Origin: Circinella minor
Taxonomy: Eukaryota > Mucoromycota > Mucoromycetes > Mucorales > Lichtheimiaceae
Direction: 5' to 3'
Assembly: GCA_016758965.1 (NCBI GenBank)
Contig: JAEPRB010000168.1
Coordinates: 24,616-88,615, forward strand
Length of the DNA stretch: 64,000 nt
The notes under the pieces are model-generated. The model did not search any database and had not been told where the DNA came from. It saw only the letters and a list, made by a program, of their open reading frames with translations. Below are positions 37,468 to 49,963 of this stretch, one piece after another; within the stretch, counting starts at the first letter, position 1; each line of letters begins with the position of its first letter. A program made the translations under genes and the position numbers.

Positions 37468-38980
37468 TTAATCGTCCTCTTCGCTATCACTTCCATATGA
37501 TGCAAGATTTCCTAATCCTGCTGGTTGCGTTGTCTTTTGTTGAGTGGATGATGGGGGTGGTGCTGTGGATGACGATGGAGATGAAGAACCTTTTGGATCC
37601 TTCAGGGTCTTTAGTGAACTTAATACGTTTGCAGGAATAATACCGGCAACTTTTACATTTGATTGTTTTTGTACTTCTGGTACGTAGCTGGTGCCCAATG
37701 TTTGGTGGGTATACCCATATATCGCTTCAGCGGCTTGTGTATCCGCATGATAATTATCATTTGTGTCAGAATATCGATGGCGTTTAGCGCTTAATTCCAT
37801 TTCGCGAAAACCATCTTCATCAACTTCGCGTTTCATTTGTGTATATTCGGCTGGCAGCTCTGATTCTACATCTTGACGTTCATACATTTCTTTACGATTA
37901 TATCCTTGAGATCCTTTATCTGCTCCCCTACGTTCTTCATCACCCTTCATAGTAGACTGTTCTTGCGTTGCCCACCTAATGAAAAGCCACAGTAATAATA
38001 TTTGACCGATAAACCATTATTTAATATCCTGTTTTAATCAAACATGACTTTATAATATTCTTTTTGCTTTGTCTCAAGATTACTTACCGCACATTGATAA
38101 TTTCATTATTATCTAATCCTTGATTCATCATCGCCTCCCTGGCAAATTCGGCATTATTTCTAGATTTGTAGGTTACAAACGCCACACCTCTAGGTCGTAA
38201 CAATCGCACTATAGTTTGATATATAAAGAAAAGACATTAGATATTGAGACGTAGACGATTTGATCACTTGACATTATATACCTCGCTCCAACTCTCCAAA
38301 TGGTTCAAAGTGCTTTATCACGACTTCTCGCATATTATGAGTTGATGCTATGCGGCCAACATACAACGTTTTGTTTAGAGTATTAAACGAACCAACACCG
38401 CCCATATCTTGTCGAAATTCCCTACATCATATTATTAGCTATTGGATATGTCTTCTCATCAATAACCTGACTTAAACATTCTGTATATACGTACATATAC
38501 TTGTCACGCCCAAAGCAATCTATTGTCGTCTCGATCTCATCGCTTTCATTTGGAATTCGATGCCACATTGAGCAGTCAGATCCTTGTGCACACATGCCCT
38601 TGGCAAAAAAAAGACAGAAATACGCGTTTCGGTTATTTGATCCGACCGTTTCACCTGAATCTCGAGCAGGATCGCACTTGAATTTAGCTCGAGCACTACA
38701 ATGCATATTATATGAAAGAGTTAATCGGGGGTTATAGATCCTTTAACTCTTGTTTTCCTAGAGATCGTATATAATACCCTTTTTTACTCCAGTCTCTCTC
38801 TAGACCTTTCCATCGATTATGCCAGATGTTATATGTTCCACCTTCAGGTTTTCTCTCTTTTAAGTATTCTTCAAGTGTGACCTTGTCAACCTATATGAAA
38901 ATCAGTGATCTAGCTTTTCTATTAAATGTATATACATATATAAACATGAGATTCCTTACTTGCCGTCGTGCTGGTGCCAT
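37468..38980 (-). CDS. CWC2: Pre-mRNA splicing factor CWC2
   Basis: Part of the Prp19-associated complex; contacts U6 snRNA at the spliceosome active site. Exons on the minus strand: 38980-38960, 38890-38778, 38695-38495, 38421-38282, 38208-38088 and 37975-37468, giving 367 residues. The N-terminal Torus region contains YNIWHNRW and a CCCH zinc finger (C72-x7-C80-x5-C86-x3-H90, in YFCLFFAKGMCAQGSDCSMWH). The connector FGRDKY...FRQDMGGVGSF leads to an RRM with RNP motifs TLYVGRI and RGVAFVTY. The C-terminal 160 residues are charged and low complexity, ending in an acidic SDSEEDD. The donor after residue 44 (GTATTA) is the weakest junction. Divergent from ERG27. Confidence 0.92.
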
Positions 38981-39124
38981 ATTTGCTCAAATATATAATT
39001 TAAGATGGAAAAAAAAGCCGGAGGATCAAATTATTCAAACTGTCCAAATTTATTATTCATTTTCAACTTTTGTGACACCCATATACCCCTTTTGCTTTTT
39101 CTACTTTTGAGACAAAGTTCCATT
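38981..39124. promoter_or_regulatory. Shared divergent promoter region CWC2 / ERG27
   Basis: The start codons of two oppositely oriented genes are 144 bp apart. A pyrimidine-rich stretch (39080-39105) precedes the ERG27 ATG. No factor site is assigned. Confidence 0.5.
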
Positions 39125-40503
39125 ATGACAACAAAAAAAGAAGAGCGGCCAAAGGTTGCCATCATTACTGGAGCAAACACTGGCGTTGGGTATGGCATTG
39201 TTCAGCATCTACTGGAAGAAGATATAGGTACAGTTATTGTTATGGCCTGTCGCAATCATACTCGTGCAAACAATGCCCGTGATACTCTTTTAGCAGAATT
39301 TCCTGGAGCAAATATCGATATAAAACTTGTTGATCTTGGTAGCTCCATCTCTGTTTTTGACTTTTGTAAAGCAATTAAAAACAGGTTTGTACTTATAGTT
39401 TTTTGTTGTGTTTACTTGTGTATATCTGGAATCATATTCATGAAGTTATGCTTTTACAAACTAGTTACTCGCAGGTTGACTATTTATTCTGTAACGGTGG
39501 AATATTGAGTACAAGTGGTATCAACTGGAGCCAGGTTATATGGCAATTTCTTGAAAGCCCTGTTGGCTTTTTGGAACGATCAGATGCTACAATCCAAATC
39601 GTTGGAGAACTTAACGCAGACGGAATGGGAAATGTATTTGCGGCAAATGTATTTGGTCACTATATTATGGTAAATATACTAAGATTAACTTTTCATCTTA
39701 ATGATTTAACTAACAGTAGAATGTTATGCTAGGGAAGAGAAATCGAATCATTACTAAATAACAGTGGTGAAGGTCGTGTTATTTGGACAAGTTCTTTGAC
39801 ATCAGAAAAATCCACATTTGATATTGAAGATTGGCAAGGCATTAAGAGGTATTCATATAATGATCATCTTTTCATCTATTTCCTATATCCGTATAATATT
39901 TCGATGTATATTAAGACTGTATTTTTTCTGTAAAATTTAATTTTTCAGTTCTGTTCCTTACGAATCCTCAAAGTGGGCATGCGATTTAGTTGCTTTCGGA
40001 AGTAATGTACGGTACAAGAACGAGAAACAAGACATCGTTTCATTCTCTACGAGCCCTGGTGTTGTTGCAAGTTCCATTGGTAACTTACCGATCTGGATTA
40101 CAAAACTTCGAACTTTGTTACATTATGCTGTAAGTATTCAATTTGTATTCACTTACAGTTTTGGTCATATTTGTGTGTAGATAAATGAAGTATACAGTTA
40201 TGGGCAATCATAATAACAAGGTACATAATTTATTTATTACAGTTTCGTACTTTTGGTGTTACATCTCAAAATATCACGGGTTATCGAGGAGCTGTTGCTG
40301 ATGTATTTGTTGCTTTGCAACCAGTACATGCACTGAACTATTTATACAGATATACATCGTTAACAAATTGGCGAGGTACCTCTTATGTTGAACCCATGGA
40401 AGTACCTGATTATGATCCAATCGATGCTGAGAAATTGTTACAGCATTGCGAATTAGCATACCAAACTTGGAAGAACAAATACTTACAATCACTCTCAACC
40501 TAA
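39125..40503 (+). CDS. ERG27: 3-keto-steroid reductase ERG27
   Basis: Short-chain dehydrogenase that reduces the C3 ketone during C4 demethylation in ergosterol synthesis, with ERG25, ERG26 and ERG28 at the ER. Exons 39125-39384, 39465-39669, 39733-39848, 39949-40129 and 40243-40503 give 340 residues, close to the yeast enzyme. The NADPH-binding TGANTGVGYG motif, the NGG in place of the usual NAG (YLFCNGGI), the NVFGHYIM segment, the WTSSL strand with catalytic Ser and the YESSK motif with catalytic Tyr/Lys are all present. The acceptor at 39464 rather than the nearby CAG was chosen because only it keeps phase. Confidence 0.93.
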
Positions 40504-41109
40504 GATTATTTCTATGAGAACACAACCACGTTTCAGCAGTCTATCTTTCTTTCTTTCTTTTTGAATTACAATCAATCTACTAATAGCGGTTTATTTTATT
40601 CTACAAAAACGCTAATTCTTATTTTCTCTTACTCTCTTACTACCCTTAATTTAAAAACTTAATCTCTATATCATTACATACTATTCGTTTCCATTTTTTC
40701 TTGCTTTTATAATATATTATGATATGATCCAACTAATACAATCCATTACGACAGCTATCGCAAAAGAAAATAACCTATGTTTATATCAATATTAGGCGAA
40801 TTTGCTTGATAACATCATATTAAAAAAATCTGCTCGATTTTATGTTTCAGAATCCCATCAAAGTATAAAAAAGGTTATGTTGTATAAAGACCTCTTCTAT
40901 GTCAACTTGGAATATCCCTCCTTTTTGTTGTTAAAACAGGCACTAGTACGATAGGCAAATTATCGGTACCAATCCAATTTTTTGTTGTGAGTATCGATTA
41001 GGAGTGAGTGGTGTAGTACTGTAAAATAAATAAAAAAAAAAGTAGCGCTCTCTTTACCCAATGAAATATTTATAATAGTTCTCTTGGTAACCACTTGCAT
41101 AATACAACA
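40504..41109. other. Intergenic spacer ERG27 to FAR11
   Basis: About 600 bp, AT-rich. Holds the ERG27 3' UTR (CTTTCTTTCTTT run near 40543) and the FAR11 promoter. No gene. Confidence 0.55.
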
Positions 41110-44100
41110 ATGAATGATGGAGAACAACTACAGCATGATAATGACCCACTTCTAACACCAGGGGAACTTAGACAGATTGTCGACAATCTACCAAGTAGAA
41201 TGAAGGTAGATATATCAATATATATATATAAGACTATTAACACTTGCTTTACTGAACTTTCTGGTGATCTTTATTAGCACCCACATAGCGATTACGAATA
41301 TTCTGATGCTTCCAGTTTCGAAACAGAGATTGAAGAATTCTTCAACTATTGTGAAATAGAAAATGACTTGAAATCTTATCAGCAAGAATATGAAAAGTCT
41401 GGTATAGTTTATTTTCTATAAAGAAAGCAAACAAATAAAGTATTTCTGTTCTTTTACTTAATCAGATGAACATGTGGTTTAACAGGTTGGTGGGAGTTGA
41501 ATGAAGAGAAACAACGACGTCATATTGAACAGACAATCGATCGACTCGAACATTCCAAACGCGATGAGCGTGTATCGGCAGCGAAGCAGTTGCTATGTAT
41601 AGGACTTGGTACGAAAAAAATAAATAAGTTTTATGGGATGATAACAACTTATGAATGAAAAAAGCGAAAAATTTATTAAAGTAAAAAAAAAGGCTGTTGC
41701 TATCCCAAAAATAGCTGTAGGTTACAGAATTGTTCTGAGGTCGCTATAGCAAACAGTCGATTGATGTACGCATGTGGTGCACTGACAGCAGTATTTTATG
41801 CGTTTAATAGAGGATGCAAGCAACATGATGTGTATAAGTAGGCAATAAATTTTCAAAAACGTGAGCCTGGATGAAATTATTTTATATATCCATTAACCTT
41901 GGCTTCATCTTTTTCTTTTCTTTTTCTAGTTCACAAAATCCGGTTATGGAGGAACTGAGTATGGTGAGCAGCGAAATTGAACTTTATATTTCTATCATGT
42001 ACATTATTCTCGAAGCAATGCGGACGACAGACGGCTTTTCGGATGAAAAAGGTACCACAAATAGTAGAAGGTTGTGATATCAACAGAAACTATGGTTGAC
42101 TGGGGATTTTAACAATAAAATCAAATTTAAAAGGAATGCTAGATCCAAGTTTTTTGCAAAGTATATTTGATGTCCTCTCACAATTACGTGACAAGTATTT
42201 AAAATCATTTCCTGTAAAGAAGGTATATCCAATTTGTTCCAGTACAATATATATATATATATATTTGCTAACATCCGACCAATAGCTTATATTATTGTTG
42301 TGGAAAGTATTATTATGCACTTTTGGTGGATTTAAACAACTTAAAAATTCTAGAGATGCTTCAAGGGTTTTAAACGGCCTTCATGAATTAAATACAGGTT
42401 AGAGAGATGTCTGCGTGCATACTACCTTTCTGCTTCTGTAATATTTTTTGTTCTAATTCTTGGTTGATTAGCTATAATATCCAAATGTTCCCTGCAAGAT
42501 TTGTATAACTTTCAAAACGAAGCAATGCTAAAGTACCCAAATTATTCGCCACCGGAAATTCCTCTTCCAATTACATCGTCTCTCACTGTCAAGGCTTCAT
42601 CGGGACTTGTCCGTGCCATGGGGATTTCAAATGCAACAGCACAGACAGAATTGCCGTATCAAACTTTATTTCCACCTAAATCATCCAGCAACAGCAGTAC
42701 CTCTGCCAAAATCAAACAACAACAAAATTTATCAATGGTCTGGCCCCCATCACAATCGCAATCGTTTGTTTTACCTTTAGAAAGGGATTCCCAGGGTGTC
42801 CCGAAAAGTACAGAGGAAGCAGGCAGCTTATATTTAAAGAATATGTACATGTCTGTGGCGAATAAGCAAATACTCTCAGAACGGGACAAAGCGATCCATA
42901 AATGGGAGCGCAAAAAGAACGGAGAATTTCCATTCGATGATATCTTATCTGATGATGATAAATGGCAGCAAGTATCGGAAGCAATGGAAAAACGATTTAA
43001 AGGATTAGAGCAAGTTTATGTAAGCGAATTTATAGAATATAAATAGTATAGTGAGACGATAGTCGCTACGGTTCAATATGAATTTAGCTCATAATTCTTA
43101 TATTTGAAATATTGATTATACAGGTCAGCATCGTTCCTGAGCTACAAAATATCGTGATCGTGCTATTGAAATTACTATTATCAACTGTCACGACAGGGAC
43201 CAATGGTGTTAGTACCAAACAGCAGCAACAATCACAAATAAATACAAACAGTGATAAGTCGACAAAGGCAACAAATGCTACAATTAATTTGGAAGAATCT
43301 GATGCAAGTCGAAATCGTGAAGTATTATCAAAGGCAATATCTGCTATATTATTTTTGCTTCTCAAATGGACAAAAGTATCTCGTATGTATTGATAGGCTG
43401 AACGATACAACTTCTCTATTGCTACAGCTAACTATGTACTAATGGACGTTTGGACATTTTTTAGACGTTCTGAAATTCGAATATTTATCACAATTATTAG
43501 TGGACTCTGGATGTTTATTATTAATATTAAAGATATTGGGACTGCAAGAAATCACTTCGCTTGTGGCAACCAAAACTGACGTTTCTGGCCACAGGTATAA
43601 ATAAATAATTATGATAGAAGGGTTACTGACGAACCAGTTTTTATATATGCATTCATTAACTGAATATATGTCATTTAGCCTGTTCTCAGCACGCGCGATA
43701 GAGAACACTGAACACACATCCTCACATCCTTCTACTTCCCAACAGCATACCTATACAAACTCCCGAAATATGTTTTGGACTATCAATTTTTTGCGTATAT
43801 TGCAAATGCTAACGAAGAGAAAAACGAATCGTGTTATGCTACTCGTTCAATACAAGTCATCGGTAATTATATATTAATATACTCAAAATTTATTTTAATA
43901 GTTGGAGATAATAATAGTATGTACTTTTAGGCAATTCTGAAACGTGTGCTCAAAGTAAGCCATCCGATGATGGAATTGTATGCTCTCAAGGTCTTGAAAA
44001 GTCAGGTACCCTATCTCGGCAGAAAATGGCGGTCATGTAAGTTTATATTATTATCTGGAAAAACGGATTAATTTAATCATTCCTAACGGACAATGCTTAC

Positions 44101-44930
44101 AATAATATGTTAGTGAACATGAGAATAATTTCAGCTATTTATCTACGGTGCTATACTGTTTTGCGTGATGACTGGATATCGAAATCCGATACTGACAACG
44201 ATCTGGAAGATGGGATGGTGAGAAATACATGAAGAGGAGTGGTTTTGAATATATATTTTTTGATCAAGTATCTCTTAACTGATGCGGTTTCTATGTATAT
44301 TATTTATAGTTACAGGAGACAAATGTACGGATGCTTATAAGAATATACCATGGTCAACGCTATATACCTGGGATGCTACCTCAGCAAGATGAGCCTAGCG
44401 GATTAGACAAAGTGGCCGATTTCACCCAAGAAACGTTGTCTCTGGCAACGTTAGGTAGCAGGGTTTCAATCCTCGATGATGTTTGTTTGCCTGAGGACAG
44501 TAGTATTGACTTTGATCCAGGTTTCGTTGATAATTATGAAGAATGGCTTCAGAATAATGTTTACAATTCTGATACAGAGGAAGCTGATAGTAACAATGAT
44601 GATTACTACAGGTATTACTCAAATCCAAACTTTCAAAATGATAATGCACCAGGGACGCCGATGCCATCATCACCAATAATGTCACCCTATGTCGGCAATC
44701 CTCCAACACACAACATCAACAATCTCTATCGGCAGGGTCTAGAAGAGGTTTTTTTAAAGGGTCAGACAAATTCTTTTAAAGAATTTGATAACGAAGAGAC
44801 TTTGTCAAGTACTGTTTTAGATCCTATGCAAAAGCTAGCGCACCAGTTATTATTAGTAGAACAAAGGACCATCAAACGATATTCAGACTTGTCCGAAGAT
44901 AACAACAGTATAGTGTCTGAATCTACATGA
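41110..44930 (+). CDS. FAR11: STRIPAK subunit FAR11/STRIP (N1221-type and DUF3402 regions)
   Basis: Scaffold of the striatin-interacting phosphatase and kinase complex, which controls cell fusion, growth and TORC2/PP2A signalling in fungi. Fourteen exons (41110-41205, 41278-41401, 41486-41608, 41693-41837, 41930-42051, 42134-42222, 42286-42397, 42472-43019, 43124-43382, 43465-43594, 43679-43862, 43931-44036, 44114-44217, 44310-44930) give 920 residues. The N-terminal N1221-like region includes GWWELNEEKQRRHIE and RLMYACGALTAVFYAFNRG. The C-terminal region has the conserved helical core with HVLKFEYLSQLLVDSGCLLL, NMFWTINFLRILQ and VPYLGRKWR, followed by YEEWLQNNVY. A disordered Ser/Gln-rich insert lies between the regions. 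The acceptor at 41692 follows poly-A rather than pyrimidines and is the weakest site. Confidence 0.9.
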
Positions 44931-45155
44931 TAGAGTAGATATTTTATGTTATATCAAAATTTAGTAATACAATTATTATCATTATTAAAGTTGATAATTC
45001 AAATATTAAAGGGTCCTTCATTTCTATAAGACAATCTTTGCATTGATGAATTGATCATTTGATGTTCAGCCGAAATTCCGCCCACTACACACCTTTTTTT
45101 TAATAAGAAACAAAAAAAAGGGAGTGTATTTAACGCGAAACCCAAATCGTTTCAA

Positions 45156-48100
45156 ATGTCTTTAATTGACGATTTCAACGAGTCTACCGAAACTAGTTAT
45201 TTACCGGCATCTGTATCTTTCGGTGATTCTCATCTTCCACAAAATGGCTATGCTGCAGGGTTTGAGTCTGCCGATAATGTTAGAGTAAGCTTTAATAAAA
45301 TATCGCGAGTGTATACTTTTGATAATCATATTATACAACATGGGGTATTAATAGTAGCTTATTATTCGAGATTAATAATACTTAATTATACCGGTAAAAA
45401 AAACAGCTCGAAACAGGATATGTTTCGATTTCATCGGGTTTCGGTCAAACAGAAATTCCAATTTTTGCATTGAATTATGTGCAGTTCCAGTTACCAGCAC
45501 GATTAGTCGATATGGTCGTATCGAACGATATTCTTATTATGGCAGTAGAGCCAGCACGTATCTTAAGAATTAATTTAGACCGACCTTTAGAGGTTGAAGG
45601 TAAAAATAATGGTTCTATACTTATTCCTGGGGAAAGATTGCCAAGTTCATTAATATGGGTATCTTGATAAATAACTGATTATCTTGGATTTAGAGATTGA
45701 GATAACACGGAAACCCGGTGATGGGAAGATTGTAAAAATGTTTTTTGACCCAACAGGCCGCCATTTGATCATAACAACAGATCATGGGGAGAACTTTTAT
45801 CTTTATGAAAAATGGAGACGCGCAAAACAATTATCAAAGCTCAAGGTAAAATTAAATAAATAAGCGAAATAGGAACTGACTTTGTTAAGGATACATTATG
45901 TTGAACTGTCAAATTAATAATGAATCTGTGTCTACTTTAGGGTGTTACGATATCATCCATAGCTTGGAACAAGCAAGCAACATTAACTGATCCATCTACT
46001 CGCGAAATTTTAATTGGAACACGAAACGGTTTAATTTACGAGACATGCTTGGAACCAACTGATGAATTTTTCCGCAAAGAAGAAAAATACTTCAAACAAG
46101 TTTATTCTATTCACGAAAGTACTATGCCAATCACTGGTTTACATTTTGAACAATTTCCTGTCAATAATCGTAAGTATTTTGTTATGGCAACGACACCTAC
46201 TAGAATTTATCAATTTGTGGGATATATTGGACCTTCGAGCGCTGGTACTTCACGAGGTTCTCCCAGCTTTGTTGAATCTGATGATCGTGGGGAGAGAGCA
46301 ATGTTTGAAAGCATGTTTTCAAAGTATGATGTCAATCCAGGTAAAAATAGCGTCTCGTTATTTTTCTTTATGTTTTCCACTTCAATTTCAAAGCTGTTAA
46401 CAATTTTTGGATGTATGGATTAATGCGCTCGAAACAAAAATAAAATAGGCTTTCAAGAGCTTCCTGGTGAATTATCCTACAGTGAATTACATTTTTTCAG
46501 TCGATTTTATGATTTACAACAGCAAGGTGTTGCACAGACGTTTGCTTGGTTAACGGGTAAAACAAAAGGACAATTGTTTATATTAATTAAATATACTAAA
46601 ACCACGTACAATAGGTCCTGGTATATATCATGGTGACCTAATTTTTGGATCACAAAATGTGGGTGATAGTGTGATAGATAATGTTCAATTATTACAGTAA
46701 GTGTATAATTTGTTTAAGATTATTAGAAGCACAAGGAGATGAATTAAACATGCTTCTCACGCAAACCATTTATCGATTAGATACCCTGCTACACCATCAG
46801 AAGATGAATCTAGTAAACTTGTTACTGAAATCCCTATATCCGTTGCCATCACCGAATTTCATTTTATTCTGTTGTATAAGGATAGAATCCGAGCGGTGTG
46901 TCAATTGAATGACCAAATTGTGTATGAAGAAATGATTCCAACGGTACATATAACTCAAATTTTATTTGTATCCTGTATAGACCATTTATTCTTTTTTACT
47001 TTGAATCAGTGGGAAAGCTAATGATGTGATTATCTCGTTCTTTAGTCTCAAGATGAAGAAGTGGTTGGGATGGTGGTAGACGATATTAAAAGGACATTCT
47101 GGATTTATACTACATTTTCTATCTATGAGCTTAGTGTGGAAAATGAAGAACGCGACGTGTGGAAATTGTATCTAGAGAAATCACAATATGATATGGCGTT
47201 GCAGTACTGTAAGGATCCAGCACAAAAAGATAAGGTATATACAGCACAGGCAAAGGATTATTTTAGCCAACGTCGTTACCAGATGAGTGCAAAATATTTT
47301 GCTGAGAGTGCTGTTCCATTTGAAGAAGTAACTTTAAAATTTGTCGAGAAAAGTGAGCGTGATGCATTAAGAATTTATTTAGTTAAAAAATTGGAACGTT
47401 TTCGGAAAAAGGTATCTATAAAAAATTCATTACTACTAGATAACGGGTATATATAACGATTTCCTTACGATTGTATGGCTCACTTCATTTATCGTTGACT
47501 CCGTAGGATCGAACACAAAAAACGATTCTTGCAACATGGCTTGTTGAAATATACCTCTCCAAACTCAATGATCTCGAGGATATGGCATCATCTGCCCATT
47601 GCACATCGGTCAGTAACAATAATGGTGATGTAGAAACACCTACCAATAACTCAGCAGCATATTATGAAGAACAACTTGCTGAAATCAAAGACGAGTTTAA
47701 AAGCTTTCTGGAAACATACAGCAGTGTATTACATAAGGCTACGACATATAAATTAGTCGCTAGCCATGGACGAAGTAATGAGCTTTTGTATTATGCATCT
47801 TTAATTGGTGATAGCGATCGAGTTATCAGTCATTGGATAGTACAGAAAGAATGGCAAAAGGCATTAGATGTTATAACACGACAGGTAATATTATTATTTT
47901 ATATCTAGATAAGAATTGAGAAACTAACAGAGGACACAAATGAGCCGATAATAAACTCGATTTTACTAATACGGTTTAGGTCGTTCCGGAGACATTTTAC
48001 AAATTTTCACCAGTGTTAATGGAGAATGCACCTCGTGAAACGGTGGATGTATGGATGCGCCAGCCAAACTTGAATCCTCGACAGCTTATACCATCACTTT

Positions 48101-49804
48101 TACGCTATGACCATCATAAAATATCTGAAAAAGTTGCACAGGTGAGCTGTGTAAAAAGTCAATTGTTTGATAATATGTATTCAACAAAAAATTAAATATG
48201 ATATATTATACACATACAGAATCAAGCGATTCGATATCTTTCTCATGTGGTATCCACTCTTGGAAATACTGATCCTGCCATTCATAATCTCTTACTCACT
48301 CTGTATGCTACGCAACTTACCGACGATGAAACAGCTCTACTGACATTTTTAAAAAATGAGGTAGATTTAGTTATTATTTTGATAATGATACTTTGTTATA
48401 AATACAATTACTGTTTACTGATTATACCGACCAAACCAACAAATACATATTTTGTAGGGCCGCGAAATGCATTACAATTTAGGCTATGCTTTACGTCTAT
48501 GCAGTCAAAATGGTCGTACGCAGAGCTGTGTACATATCTATAGTCAAATGGGCCTTTATGAAGAAGCCGTTGAGCTTGCATTGAAGGTATAGAGCAAGTA
48601 AACATATAATATAGAAGTTATGTACATTGGTTATGATCTTACTAACGGATATATTATTTATGTAGCATCATGATTTAGAGCTTGCTCGTATCAATGCTGA
48701 TAAACCTGAGGACAACGATGCTCTTAGAAAAAAACTTTGGTTGAGTATTGCCAAACATGTGGTACAAGAAAACAAAGATATCAAAACGTAAGAGTTAAAA
48801 ATTTTCAATGTAAACACTATATCAGTCCTGATTTTACTTTTTTTTTTCTTTATTTTATTTTATTTTATTTTTTTTGCAGCGCAATGGAATTTTTGCAGCA
48901 AAGTGATCTGCTTAAAATTGAGGATATCCTCCCCTTTTTCCCTGATTTTGTGTTAATCGATGATTTTAAGGTCGCTATACTTTCTATTTTCTGTATTTAT
49001 TAAATTGCGCATTTCATTGTCTGCTAATTGTAAATTCTATTATGGTTCACAATTTAGGATGAAATATGTCAAGCTCTTGAAGATTATAATATTCATATTG
49101 AAGATCTAAAAACAGAGATGGATGAAGCTACAAAAAGTGCGGATAGTATTCGTTTGGATATCAGAGAATTAAAATCAAGGTGAAGAAAGAAAAAGATGCT
49201 TTGAATAACGTATACAAGAAAATGGGGGTTTTTTTGCTCACATTAGCTTATTATTTACATAGATTTGCATTAATTAACGCAGTAGAAAAGTGCTATATTT
49301 GTCATTATCCGCTCTTAACGCGCCAATTTTATATTTTCCCATGCCAACACGCATTCCATGCGGATTGTCTTATTGATGAAGTATGTATTAATATTGATGT
49401 GATAGAATACGAATCTAATGTTTTACCGAATCTTCATTATATAGACCACAAAATATCTTTCAACTAGACAAATTCGCCGGCTTGCAGATTTACAAGAACA
49501 GTTGTCGCGTGAGCTTAGCAGTACCCGCAACAAAGGAACAACCGCACCAAATATGGGTGCTACAGCAAAATTGATGAGTGCGGCAGCTGGAAATATTAAG
49601 GGGGTTATTTTTCCTGGTGATGCAGCAGCATTGGATGGAGCACAAAGTGATCCACGGTTAGGCCATGCTGAACAGTTAAAGGATGAGTTGGATGAAATCG
49701 TGGCCAGTGAATGTGCTTTGTGTGGGGATATCATGATCAAATCCATTGATCAGCCTTTTATTGCTGATGATGATGCAGATGTAATCGCTTCTTGGACAGT
49801 ATAA
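45156..49804 (+). CDS. VPS18: Vacuolar protein sorting protein VPS18 (PEP3), HOPS/CORVET core
   Basis: Class C core subunit that tethers membranes for fusion at endosome and vacuole. Seventeen exons (45156-45284, 45407-45599, 45694-45845, 45941-46340, 46449-46556, 46615-46696, 46781-46943, 47046-47411, 47507-47884, 47980-48141, 48220-48360, 48458-48586, 48666-48787, 48880-48970, 49058-49179, 49263-49380, 49445-49804) give 1071 residues. The N-terminal beta-propeller includes KMFFDPTGRHLIITT and TGPGIYHG. The alpha-solenoid follows, with the QMGLYEEAVELALK clathrin-like repeat, then a coiled coil and a C-terminal RING. The RING is split: CYICHYPLLTRQFYIFPCQH and AFHADCL, then about 90 residues of insert before ECALCGD (C1042, C1045). 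The stop is 160 bp from the convergent next gene. Confidence 0.93.
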
Positions 49805-49963
49805 AAATAAATATATCGTTTTCTTTATTATAATTTGTAAATGGATTGAATAGTGATATTGTGGGAAGTTTTATAAACTCATTTGGGGGTGGGATTGATT
49901 GAAGAGAGAGAAAAGCTATTGTGGGAAACACGAAAAAAGAAAGAGAGAGAGAATAACGACCAC

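Noticed and set aside
46697..46780. VPS18 acceptor at TTATTAG near 46726
   Set aside because: Using it places the correct reading frame behind a TGA; the acceptor at 46780 keeps phase and restores the family sequence.
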